Source: Ruminococcaceae bacterium UBA1865 (GTDB taxonomy: Bacteria; Bacillota; Clostridia; Oscillospirales; Acutalibacteraceae). From it: 7,001 nt of DNA. Under the pieces are notes generated by a model, which saw nothing but the letters and a program-made list of their open reading frames with translations, was not told where the DNA came from and did no database searches. Positions 1 to 5,521 of this stretch are shown piece after piece (the stretch's first letter is position 1; every line of letters begins with the position of its first letter). Where the stretch lies: contig DDHX01000012.1 of the NCBI GenBank assembly GCA_002338255.1, positions 59,477 through 66,477 of the forward strand, given 5' to 3'. Made by a program: the position numbers and the translations under genes.

Positions 1-560
1 GTGATTTGCTCCCGCTTTAAAATTCGGTAAACATCATCGGTAACAGTCAGCCTTGTTTGGTAATCCAGTGCGGAGAAGGCTTCATCCAGCAGTAAAATGT
101 CCGGGTTAATCGCCAGTGTTCTGATCAGGGCAACTCTTTGCCTCATGCCGCCTGACAGCTGCGAAGGGTATTTATCTTTAAATTCGTATAACCCATATGT
201 TTTTAAAAGATGAATGACTCTTTCTTTGTTTTCAACGGACATCATATTGCGAATTTCCAAGCCGAACATTACATTGCTGTAAATGGTGCGCCAATCCAAA
301 AGATTATCCTTTTGTAACATATATCCAATATGTGAGGAAATTCCCACTATTTTTTCTTCGTTGACAAATACCGCGCCTGCAGTTGGTTTGAGCAGTCCGG
401 AAATAATCGAAAGCAGTGTTGACTTTCCACAGCCGCTGGGGCCGACAATGCTGATGAATTCGCCCTTTTCCACGCGAAAGCTGATATTTTTCAGCGCAGT
501 TATTTCACCGTTTTCCGCCTGATATTTTTCTTCTATATCCTGTACCCTCAGAACGTCCAA
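1..560 (-). CDS. ABC importer ATP-binding protein, nitrate/sulfonate/taurine type (partial, C-terminus off window)
   Basis: ATPase subunit that powers uptake of a small anion or amine, probably with a permease and a lipoprotein binding protein encoded beyond the left edge. About 186 residues are visible of a family norm near 250. In order they show Walker A GPSGCGKST (about 40-48), Q-loop glutamine in GYMLQKDNLLDWRT (about 79-92), signature LSGGMRQR (about 135-142), Walker B ILLLDE (about 155-160) and D-loop SALD (163-166). The H-loop lies outside the window. The Q-loop context (LLDWRTIYSNV) is typical of the SsuB/TauB/NrtD group and of its thiamine-precursor relatives. The start is TTG at 560, because an in-frame TGA lies immediately upstream and GAGGTGA (566-572) sits 5 nt away. 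Substrate cannot be told from this subunit. The family call is secure; the substrate class is inference. Confidence 0.93.
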   Translation of the reverse strand, partial: MDVLRVQDIEEKYQAENGEITALKNISFRVEKGEFISIVGPSGCGKSTLLSIISGLLKPTAGAVFVNEEKIVGISSHIGYMLQKDNLLDWRTIYSNVMFGLEIRNMMSVENKERVIHLLKTYGLYEFKDKYPSQLSGGMRQRVALIRTLAINPDILLLDEAFSALDYQTRLTVTDDVYRILKREQI

Positions 561-565
561 TCAGA

Positions 566-572
566 TCACCTC
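566..572 (-). promoter_or_regulatory. Ribosome binding site fixing a TTG start for the ABC ATPase
   Basis: Read on the minus strand this is GAGGTGA, 5 nt before TTG at 560. An in-frame stop codon directly precedes the TTG and no ATG or GTG is available nearby, so the TTG start is well supported. Confidence 0.75.
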
Positions 573-618
573 GTTATTCGCAAAGTCCTTTTAATAAGAA
601 TGAAAAAATAAATACATT

Positions 619-647
619 TGTACAATCGGCTATATTTATGCTATTAT
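619..647 (+). promoter_or_regulatory. Candidate promoter for the secreted-protein gene
   Basis: TGTACA (619-624, 4 of 6 matches to TTGACA) is followed after 17 nt by TATTAT (642-647, 5 of 6 matches to TATAAT). It would start a transcript near 654 with a leader of about 180 nt ahead of the gene at 833. The -10 overlaps the minus-strand -10 at 643-648, so polymerases for the two divergent genes could not bind together. A second -10-like TAAAAT lies at 790-795 without a clear -35. Confidence 0.3.
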
Positions 648-648
648 A
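643..648 (-). promoter_or_regulatory. Candidate -10 element for the ABC transporter gene
   Basis: Read on the minus strand this is a perfect TATAAT, placed to give a 5' leader of roughly 75 nt before the ABC ATPase. No good -35 hexamer is seen at 16-18 nt (AATTTT or CAATTT at best), so an activator may be needed or the call may be wrong. It overlaps a plus-strand TATTAT at 642-647. Confidence 0.4.
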
Positions 649-760
649 GAATATGTTGGGAAATAAAAATTGGTGAGAAGATATGTAGGCCGGCCGGTGT
701 TCCGGTGATGCCATACAAAGAAGCGGTATAGCCGCAGACTGCCATGACAATATTGGACAT
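644..760 (-). other. Possible 38-residue ORF or gene remnant
   Basis: An ATG at 760 on the minus strand opens 38 codons ending at TAA (644-646). The product begins MSNIVMAVCGYTASLYGI and is hydrophobic in patches. Its codons (GGC, ACC, ATC, GCC) look like those of neighbouring genes, which is unusual for intergenic DNA. There is only a weak ribosome site (AGTAGG abutting the ATG), the stop lies inside the putative minus-strand -10, and I recognise no family. It could be a peptide gene, a decayed fragment or chance. Confidence 0.15.
684..742 (+). other. GC-rich stretch with two small hairpins inside the divergent intergenic region
   Basis: The 272-nt gap between the divergent genes (561-832) is AT-rich except here. 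CCGG-TGTT-CCGG forms one short hairpin near 695-708, and GCGG-TATAG-CCGC forms another near 723-735. If the plus-strand promoter near 619-647 is real, this is part of the 5' leader of the secreted-protein gene. It matches no riboswitch consensus I can recall (c-di-GMP, TPP, SAM, fluoride, THF and guanidine were considered). A short minus-strand ORF covers the same bases, so the composition may instead reflect old coding sequence. Confidence 0.3.
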
Positions 761-817
761 CCTACTTCATAATTCAGTAAAACAACCGATAAAATAAACA
801 TAAGGGAAACAATCGAC

Positions 818-825
818 AAAGGAGG
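818..825 (+). promoter_or_regulatory. Strong ribosome binding site defining a TTG start
   Basis: AAAGGAGG lies 7 nt before TTG at 833. The next residues read as a complete signal peptide (MKKIISIVL), so the TTG start is favoured despite the rare codon. Confidence 0.85.
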
Positions 826-832
826 AATTGGA

Positions 833-2638
833 TTGAAGAAAATTATATCCATCGTATTATCATTGGCATTGGTGATTTTTTCAGTGCCGATGGCAGCTTA
901 TGCGGTACAAAGTGACGGGATTATCGACAAGCATGGCGCGAAGACGTATGTGGGGAGTGCCGCGGCATGGGGCAAGGCATGGGATGACAGCAGCTTTGAA
1001 GAAGTTACGGGTAAAGATGTTACTTATCCGGGGAACTTAACTGTTAAAACGGGTGAGGTAAAGGATATTACTGTTACCGGCGGCAGTTCTAAACTGATTG
1101 TTTTGAACGGCGCAATTAATTCTATCCGGTCCGACGGTGATATTACGCTGACCGGTGGAACCATTAAGCACGATGTCGATTCTGAACAAAAAATTACATT
1201 TAACGGCGGCGTCAAGGTTGGCGGAACCTGTACAGCGGAGGATATTACTTCATCCGGAAATACAACTGCGATCGTAGCGGGCTCCATTATTGGAAGAAAT
1301 TCAATTACACTGACCGGTCAGGCAATTAAAACGAGCGGATTCAGCGGCAATAATACGGGGACGCTATCAGTTAAAAGTTATACATTTCCACTTCCAGCAA
1401 TTACAGATATGGCGTCTGTTACCATAGACGGGAGCAATACGGCAAACGGTAAGATTATCGCGAGCACGTTAACAATCAATGCAAAAGCGCAATTGATGGC
1501 AAGCTCTACGATTGAGGTTGACACGCTTACCGGACCCGGTACTTTATCTTTTTACTCCGGTAAGCTGACAGTACATTGGACAATACAAAACGAACCGCTT
1601 ATTTACTTTATCAATGCGGTGGGAAATGGAACGCTGGCTTTTAAATCGGACTCAAGCGCAGTAAGCGAAAACGATGTTCGCCTTTACGATTTTGAACTCG
1701 AAAGGAATACTTCCGGCGGCTATTATTTGTTTACACTGAAAAATTCCATTAAGGATGGAATCACACTGGATCAATCTTCTGTTGCAGTGGACATTAAAAC
1801 CCCCGCTACAATCAGAGCAAATGTAAAACCTGCGTTTTCTCAGTTTGCGGACGGGACTAAAATTGTGTGGGATCTTTTAGGCGATTCTTCGGCTTTCTCG
1901 ATTAGTCCGGATGCAAGCAAAAATATTTGCAAGGTATCGTTAAACAGTGCAAAAACGGGGTCATACAGAGCGACGTTGGTCGCATATCTTGTTGATAAAA
2001 ATGGAGACAGACTTTCCGACTATAAGTCTGACTCATGTGTCATTACTTCCGGTGGAACAGAACCAAGTCCGACCGATAATTCCGGTTTAGCGCTTGATAC
2101 TTCTTCCGTAACGATTCCAATAGGGGAGACCTATTGGGTGTTGGCCATTACCGATTCAAAAACAGCCCCGCAGCAAATGTCCTATAATTCTTCCATTGCG
2201 ACAGTGGGGGCTGCGAAAGCTTATAACAGCAATGGAAAAGTTGGATGGCTTTATCCTGTTACCGCCGTTTCCAAGGGAGCTGTGACAATTAATATCGGTG
2301 GACAAAAGATGATTTCAAAGGTTGCCGGCGGAAGCATTGTAGTGGATACCGCTTCCTATACAATGAGCCCCGGGGGCAAATACTGCATTGGTGTAAGAAT
2401 CAATAAGCTTGACAAGAAAGATTTAAATGTTCATTCCGCAAATTCCTGTACCACGGTTCAGTATGCCGGAAAGGGCGCAAATGGATTGGACTTATTTGTA
2501 GTAACAGCCGAACAGACAGGAACCGGGTATGTTGCGTTTGATATTATCGGGGGTCAGTCAGTACAAACAACGATCAATATTCAAGATGGCGTAAAGCCTA
2601 GTGGCGTCAGTGCAAGACTGATCGCGGCCGCGCAGTAA
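833..2638 (+). CDS. Secreted protein with beta-rich N-terminal half and C-terminal Ig-like domains
   Basis: No named family recognised. The start is TTG at 833, 7 nt after an ideal AAAGGAGG (818-825). Residues 1-24 are a classical signal peptide: MKK, a hydrophobic core, then cleavage after AYA, so the protein is exported. Residues about 65-260 are rich in Gly, Thr, Ile and Val with recurring DITVTGG, DITLTGG, ITFNGG and SITLTG segments, suggesting a parallel beta-helix or similar stacked beta fold. Residues about 311-405 look like an Ig/BIG2-like module. Residues about 419-497 and 502-585 look like two related modules, each opening with a (L/V)DT-S-(V/Y)T-(I/M)-P-G pattern and closing in a beta strand (INIGG, INIQD). 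I see no LPXTG motif, lipobox, SLH domain or catalytic motif. It may be a surface, matrix or carbohydrate-binding protein. The gene is monocistronic, ending at a strong terminator. Confidence 0.85.
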   Translation: MKKIISIVLSLALVIFSVPMAAYAVQSDGIIDKHGAKTYVGSAAAWGKAWDDSSFEEVTGKDVTYPGNLTVKTGEVKDITVTGGSSKLIVLNGAINSIRSDGDITLTGGTIKHDVDSEQKITFNGGVKVGGTCTAEDITSSGNTTAIVAGSIIGRNSITLTGQAIKTSGFSGNNTGTLSVKSYTFPLPAITDMASVTIDGSNTANGKIIASTLTINAKAQLMASSTIEVDTLTGPGTLSFYSGKLTVHWTIQNEPLIYFINAVGNGTLAFKSDSSAVSENDVRLYDFELERNTSGGYYLFTLKNSIKDGITLDQSSVAVDIKTPATIRANVKPAFSQFADGTKIVWDLLGDSSAFSISPDASKNICKVSLNSAKTGSYRATLVAYLVDKNGDRLSDYKSDSCVITSGGTEPSPTDNSGLALDTSSVTIPIGETYWVLAITDSKTAPQQMSYNSSIATVGAAKAYNSNGKVGWLYPVTAVSKGAVTINIGGQKMISKVAGGSIVVDTASYTMSPGGKYCIGVRINKLDKKDLNVHSANSCTTVQYAGKGANGLDLFVVTAEQTGTGYVAFDIIGGQSVQTTINIQDGVKPSGVSARLIAAAQ

Positions 2639-2682
2639 AAACAATATTAATCAACTACCTCGGCCGTTTAATTGAGGCCTCT

Positions 2683-2722
2683 ACAGACAATGTGCGGACG
2701 AGCATATTGTCTGTGTTTTTTT
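2683..2722 (+). terminator. Rho-independent terminator of the secreted-protein gene
   Basis: A 13-bp stem (2683-2695 with 2702-2714, one G-U wobble) closes a 6-nt loop GGACGA and is followed by G and seven T residues (2716-2722). It lies 45 nt after the stop codon and separates this gene from the parA operon. Confidence 0.93.
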
Positions 2723-2790
2723 CACATCTGTATTTTAAGAATAAATTTATTTTATTCCAGCGAATAGAAAAGAAATGCCTCAGAAAATTG

Positions 2791-2807
2791 TATAATCATT
2801 ATATAAT
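2791..2807 (+). promoter_or_regulatory. Candidate promoter region (two -10 elements) for the parA operon
   Basis: Two perfect TATAAT hexamers stand close together at 2791-2796 and 2802-2807, the first preceded directly by TTG. Neither has a convincing -35 box at 16-18 nt. The spot, between a strong terminator and the parA start, makes promoter activity likely. The tandem arrangement could mean two start sites or dependence on an activator. Confidence 0.55.
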
Positions 2808-2813
2808 AGCTTT

Positions 2814-2829
2814 CGTGGAAATGTTCACG
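2814..2829 (+). promoter_or_regulatory. Imperfect inverted repeat near the parA transcription start
   Basis: CGTG (2814-2817) and CACG (2826-2829) are inverted repeats, extendable to CGTG-G-AA / TT-CACG with a one-base bulge. They sit about 7 nt after the second -10, where an operator would block initiation, and just before the ribosome site. It could be an operator for ParA autoregulation, a small 5' hairpin, or chance. It is not a proper parS site. Confidence 0.25.
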
Positions 2830-2845
2830 TAAAGGGGCAATGAAA

Positions 2846-3607
2846 ATGGGTAAAGTTATTTCTATTTCCAATCAAAAAGGCGGGGTCGGAAAAACGACTA
2901 CTACCTGCAATTTAGCGGCAGGATTAACCAAAAAGGGATTTCATGTACTGGTTATTGACTTGGATGCACAGGGAAATCTTGGCTTTAGCGTCGGTGCGGA
3001 TATTGATACATGTGCTACTATTTATGATGTATTGAAAGGCAGCACAAAGACCCAGTTCGCGATTCAGAAAAAAGAAACTGCCGACATCATTACTTCCAGT
3101 ATTTTGTTAAGCGGTATTGAGCTGGAGTTTACAAATACAGGCAGAGAGTTTTTGCTGAAGGAAGCAATTGGACCTATTTTAGATAATTATGACTATATTC
3201 TCCTTGACACGCCGCCTGCGCTTGGCATTCTTACAATCAATGCATTTACTGCTGCGGACACGATTATTGTGCCAATGCTTTCCGATATTTTTAGTTTGCA
3301 GGGAATTGCACAGTTGTACGAAACGTTTGAGCGTGTCAAAAAATATTGTAATCCAAACCTTACGATTTCCGGTATTTTGCTTACAAAACATAACCCCCGC
3401 ACCCATTTAAGCCGTGAAATTCGCGGCACGGCAGAATTGATTGCGCGAGATCTGAATATCAAGCTTTTTGACAGCACAATTCGCAGCAGTGTGGTGGTGA
3501 GCGAGGCTCAATCCGTACAGCAGAGTATTTTGGAGTATGCTCCAGAACATAATATTTCTAAGGATTATTTACAGTTTACGAATGAGCTGTTGGCAAAGGG
3601 GATTTAA
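2846..3607 (+). CDS. ParA/Soj-family partition ATPase
   Basis: P-loop ATPase of the ParA/MinD superfamily, 253 residues, the usual Soj size. ATP-driven dimerisation on DNA lets such proteins position DNA or protein cargo. Visible motifs: deviant Walker A KGGVGKTT (11-18) with the signature lysine K11 and P-loop K16; Walker A' DLDAQGN (38-44), where most relatives have DLDPQGN; Walker B YILLDTPPALG (117-127); and the basic segment TKHNPRTHLSREI (180-192) matching the DNA-contacting region of Soj. There is no N-terminal helix-turn-helix of the plasmid type. I chose ATG at 2846 because AAAGGGG (2831-2837) is 8 nt from it but only 2 nt from the ATG at 2840. No ParB follows; the next gene, 6 nt on, has a ComFB domain. 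This suggests a non-segregation ParA that positions some other cargo (inference). Confidence 0.93.
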   Translation: MGKVISISNQKGGVGKTTTTCNLAAGLTKKGFHVLVIDLDAQGNLGFSVGADIDTCATIYDVLKGSTKTQFAIQKKETADIITSSILLSGIELEFTNTGREFLLKEAIGPILDNYDYILLDTPPALGILTINAFTAADTIIVPMLSDIFSLQGIAQLYETFERVKKYCNPNLTISGILLTKHNPRTHLSREIRGTAELIARDLNIKLFDSTIRSSVVVSEAQSVQQSILEYAPEHNISKDYLQFTNELLAKGI

Positions 3608-3613
3608 ACGGCT

Positions 3614-4081
3614 ATGACAAAAACAAAAAGAGATATTGATAAAGAATTAATGTATAAAAAGCTTATGCCCTCCAGTCCCAAGGCATCAAGAAATACGAAA
3701 GAAGTGACAGAGGAAGAGCCACGTTCCGCATATGCAGAAGCTGTGGCCGCTGCTGCGGACGAGCCGTTGAACCAGCATCGAACTGTTATGCGCCGCGAAG
3801 TAGGCGTTCCGTTTATGGATACCCAGCCCACCGTACTGGTTAACGCGATGGAGAATATTGTGCTTGAAAAGCTGGATTATGTACTTTCCAAGTGCCAGTG
3901 TTGCAAATGCGACAGATGCAAAAAGGATATCGTTGCAAAGGCACTGAATAAGCTTCCGCCCAAATATATGGTTCTGGCGGAGGGACAGCCCACGCCGGAC
4001 ATAGACCACCAAACCAATGCACAGGTGCTTTCTGCCATGATTCAAGCAGTGTTGGTGGTACGCGCCAAACCTCGTCACTAA
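3614..4081 (+). CDS. ComFB-domain protein with N-terminal extension
   Basis: 155 residues. The C-terminal half (about 75-155) fits the ComFB family: VNAMENIVLEKLDYVL, a cysteine cluster (C94, C96, C97, C99, C102), then KKDIVAKALNKLPPKYMV, the family's most recognisable stretch. Bacillus ComFB is about 98 residues and binds zinc through cysteines; cyanobacterial members have been reported as cyclic-di-nucleotide receptors. Residues 1-75 are an extension: a basic start (KTKRDIDKELMYKK), a Ser/Lys/Glu-rich flexible part, and an Ala-rich patch (AYAEAVAAAADE). There is no comFA or comFC here. The gene follows parA by 6 nt and so is almost certainly co-transcribed. A ribosome site AAAGGGG (3595-3601) lies in the end of parA, 12 nt before the ATG, which is long. 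Role inferred: ligand-sensing partner or cargo adaptor of the ParA. Confidence 0.85.
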   Translation: MTKTKRDIDKELMYKKLMPSSPKASRNTKEVTEEEPRSAYAEAVAAAADEPLNQHRTVMRREVGVPFMDTQPTVLVNAMENIVLEKLDYVLSKCQCCKCDRCKKDIVAKALNKLPPKYMVLAEGQPTPDIDHQTNAQVLSAMIQAVLVVRAKPRH

Positions 4082-4110
4082 TAATTAACTCTAAGAAGGA
4101 GATCATTAAA

Positions 4111-4479
4111 ATGCTTGTTTATGCAATTATATCTATCTCACTTGCACTTCTGTTTTATACGGTGGGCGTTTGGAGTGAAAAACTGCAGGGAACTTTAAAA
4201 ATATGGCATCTTTGCCTGTTTTGGATTGGCTTTGTATTCGATACACTGGGAACAACGCTTATGGGTCGGCTTGCCAATGATGTACTCAAGCTGAATTTTC
4301 ACAGTATTACCGGAGTTACGGCGATTGTATTGATGCTCATTCATGCAGTATGGGCAACAATCGTGCTGAAGAATAATAACGAAAAACAAAAAAATAGCTT
4401 TCATAAATTCAGCATATTAGTATGGATTCTATGGTTAATTCCATTTGTGTCCGGTATGGTGTTTGGAATGACAAGATAG
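4111..4479 (+). CDS. HsmA-type four-helix membrane protein
   Basis: 122 residues with four hydrophobic segments (about 2-20, 33-51, 66-86 and 100-119). The pattern FYTVGVWSEK, WHLCLFWIGFVFDTLGTTLM, FHSITG...LMLIHAVWA and FHKFSILVWILWLIPFVSGM fits the small integral membrane family that databases call HsmA (TIGR03987-like, from memory). Its biochemical role is not known to me. Four histidines (H33, H64, H78, H98) sit at helix ends or within helices, which would suit heme or metal binding (inference). AGAAGGAG (4094-4101) lies 9 nt before the ATG. The gap to the ComFB gene is 29 nt without a terminator, so it is probably the third gene of the parA operon. Whether it works with the other two or only shares the transcript cannot be said. 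Confidence 0.85.
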   Translation: MLVYAIISISLALLFYTVGVWSEKLQGTLKIWHLCLFWIGFVFDTLGTTLMGRLANDVLKLNFHSITGVTAIVLMLIHAVWATIVLKNNNEKQKNSFHKFSILVWILWLIPFVSGMVFGMTR

Positions 4480-4503
4480 CTGTGAATCAGCTTAAGCCAC
4501 CTG

Positions 4504-4531
4504 ACGCCTATGTCCCATATTGAGGCGTTTT
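4504..4531 (+). terminator. Weak possible terminator after the HsmA-type gene
   Basis: ACGCCT (4504-4509) pairs with AGGCGT (4523-4528) around a 13-nt loop, followed by only four T residues (4528-4531). A second small hairpin, AGCTG/CAGCT (4478-4482 and 4488-4492), overlaps the stop codon. Both are short, so termination may be partial. Confidence 0.4.
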
Positions 4532-4548
4532 GGGTTTGTTTTGATGAC

Positions 4549-4557
4549 TGTTACAAT
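4549..4557 (+). promoter_or_regulatory. Extended -10 promoter for the TtcA-family gene
   Basis: TGTTACAAT combines the TGn extension with TACAAT (5 of 6 matches), 25 nt before the ATG at 4582. A weak TTGGGT lies at 4530-4535 with 16-nt spacing. Extended -10 promoters often need no strong -35 box. Confidence 0.5.
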
Positions 4558-4581
4558 AAATTCGTAAAATAGGGGTTCACT

Positions 4582-5406
4582 ATGCAGAAGTATGAGCAAG
4601 TAGAAAAAAGCATTATCAAAAAGTACCGAAAAGAGATTTGGATTCGGTTTATCGCGGGAATCAAAGAGTATCAGCTGATTCAGGAAGGCGATAAAATCGC
4701 AGTCTGCATATCGGGTGGGAAAGATTCTATGCTGATGGCAAAATGTATGCAGCAGCTGCAAAAATACAGTGAGTTTCCCTTTGAATTGGAGTACCTCGTT
4801 ATGGACCCGGGCTACAACCAAATTAATCGCCAGCGAATCGTTGACAATGCCGAATGCCTGAACATACCGATCAAAATATTTGAAACAAGAATATTTGATA
4901 TTGTAGCGGCATCAAACGGATCCCCTTGCTTTCTTTGTGCCAAAATGAGACGGGGGTGTCTGTATAAGCATGCACAGGAGTTAGGCTGCAACAAAATCGC
5001 CTTGGGGCATCATTTTGACGATGTGATTGAAACAATTTTGATGAGTATGCTTTATGGCGCAGAGATTAAAACAATGATGCCAAAGCTTCACAGCACCAAT
5101 TACAATGGGATGGAACTGATTCGGCCGATGTACATGGTGAAAGAGGCCGATATCCTTGCGTGGAAACGATATAATGATTTGGAGTTTATTCAATGCGCTT
5201 GCCGTTTCACGGAAAATTGTGAGTTAGGGGATAATGGTGGCTCAAAACGGCAGGAAATGAAAATGCTGGTCAAAAAATTCAGACAGACAAATCCCAATAT
5301 CGATATCAATATTTTCCGAAGTGTTCACAATGTGAATTTGGAAACGATCATCGGTTATCATAACGGAAACCAAACCCACAGCTTTTTGGACGATTATCAG
5401 GAGTAA
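4582..5406 (+). CDS. TtcA-family tRNA-thiolating PP-loop ATPase
   Basis: 274 residues. The family adenylates a tRNA base and replaces its oxygen with sulfur; TtcA itself makes 2-thiocytidine at position 32 using a [4Fe-4S] cluster. Motifs: PP-loop SGGKDS (44-49) after KIAVCI; a CxxC pair in PCFLCAKMRRG (C116, C119); ALGHHFDDVIETILMSMLYG (140-159), the family's HH-DD core; and a later Cys group CACRFTENC (C205, C207, C213) that can supply the third cluster ligand. The N-terminal zinc ribbon of TtuA/Ncs6 relatives is absent, which favours the TtcA branch. AGGGG (4571-4575) lies 6 nt before the ATG. It has its own promoter and is followed by a strong hairpin, so it is probably a single-gene unit. 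The exact tRNA target is not certain; some clostridial members may modify a different base. Confidence 0.85.
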   Translation: MQKYEQVEKSIIKKYRKEIWIRFIAGIKEYQLIQEGDKIAVCISGGKDSMLMAKCMQQLQKYSEFPFELEYLVMDPGYNQINRQRIVDNAECLNIPIKIFETRIFDIVAASNGSPCFLCAKMRRGCLYKHAQELGCNKIALGHHFDDVIETILMSMLYGAEIKTMMPKLHSTNYNGMELIRPMYMVKEADILAWKRYNDLEFIQCACRFTENCELGDNGGSKRQEMKMLVKKFRQTNPNIDINIFRSVHNVNLETIIGYHNGNQTHSFLDDYQE

Positions 5407-5434
5407 CCAAAGATATCCGCCGAAAATTCTGATG

Positions 5435-5472
5435 AAGAAGCGCCCTGTGATCTGAATCACAGGGCGCTTCTT
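5435..5472. terminator. Bidirectional terminator hairpin between convergent genes
   Basis: A perfect 17-bp stem (5435-5451 with 5456-5472) closes a CTGA loop. The GC-rich 12-bp core (5440-5451 with 5456-5467) is flanked by AAGAA on the left and TTCTT on the right, so each strand has a short U-rich tail: TTCTTGCTGCTT on plus, and TTCTTCATCAG then TTTT on minus. It lies between the TtcA-family gene ending at 5406 and the racemase gene ending at 5522. The broken U-tracts make it imperfect, but the position and stem strength support a shared terminator. Confidence 0.75.
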
Positions 5473-5521
5473 GCTGCTTGTATACTTTTAATTACTTTTT
5501 CTTAGGATTGCGCATCGCGCA

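Noticed and set aside
684..765. Known riboswitch in the leader of the secreted-protein gene
   Set aside because: No match from memory to c-di-GMP-I/II, TPP, SAM, fluoride, THF, guanidine or manganese consensus cores; only short hairpins are visible.
574..852. 92-codon minus-strand ORF across the divergent intergenic region and the start of the secreted-protein gene
   Set aside because: Low-complexity hydrophobic translation, no ribosome site, overlaps the signal-peptide codons of a better-supported gene and the candidate promoters; no family recognised.
2822..2835. parS-like TGTTCACGTAAAG before parA
   Set aside because: Compared with TGTTCCACGTGAAACA it needs two one-base deletions, so the palindrome centre is lost. 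Kept only as part of a possible operator.
2840..2845. Upstream ATG start for the ParA gene
   Set aside because: Only 2 nt separate it from AAAGGGG, too close for initiation; the ATG 6 nt later has ideal spacing and matches family N-termini (MGKVISISNQKGG).
3614..4081. ComFB gene as part of a comF competence operon
   Set aside because: No comFA helicase or comFC gene adjoins it; the neighbours are parA and an HsmA-type gene.
3686..4106. Long minus-strand ORFs opposite the ComFB gene
   Set aside because: The plus-strand product shows the conserved ComFB motif and lies in an operon; the antisense translations are Cys/His/Trp-rich without family features.
5509..5521. Small TGCGC-ATC-GCGCA hairpin at the end of the racemase gene
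   Set aside because: Only 5 bp with a 3-nt loop and no U-tract on either strand; the 17-bp hairpin nearby is the better terminator.
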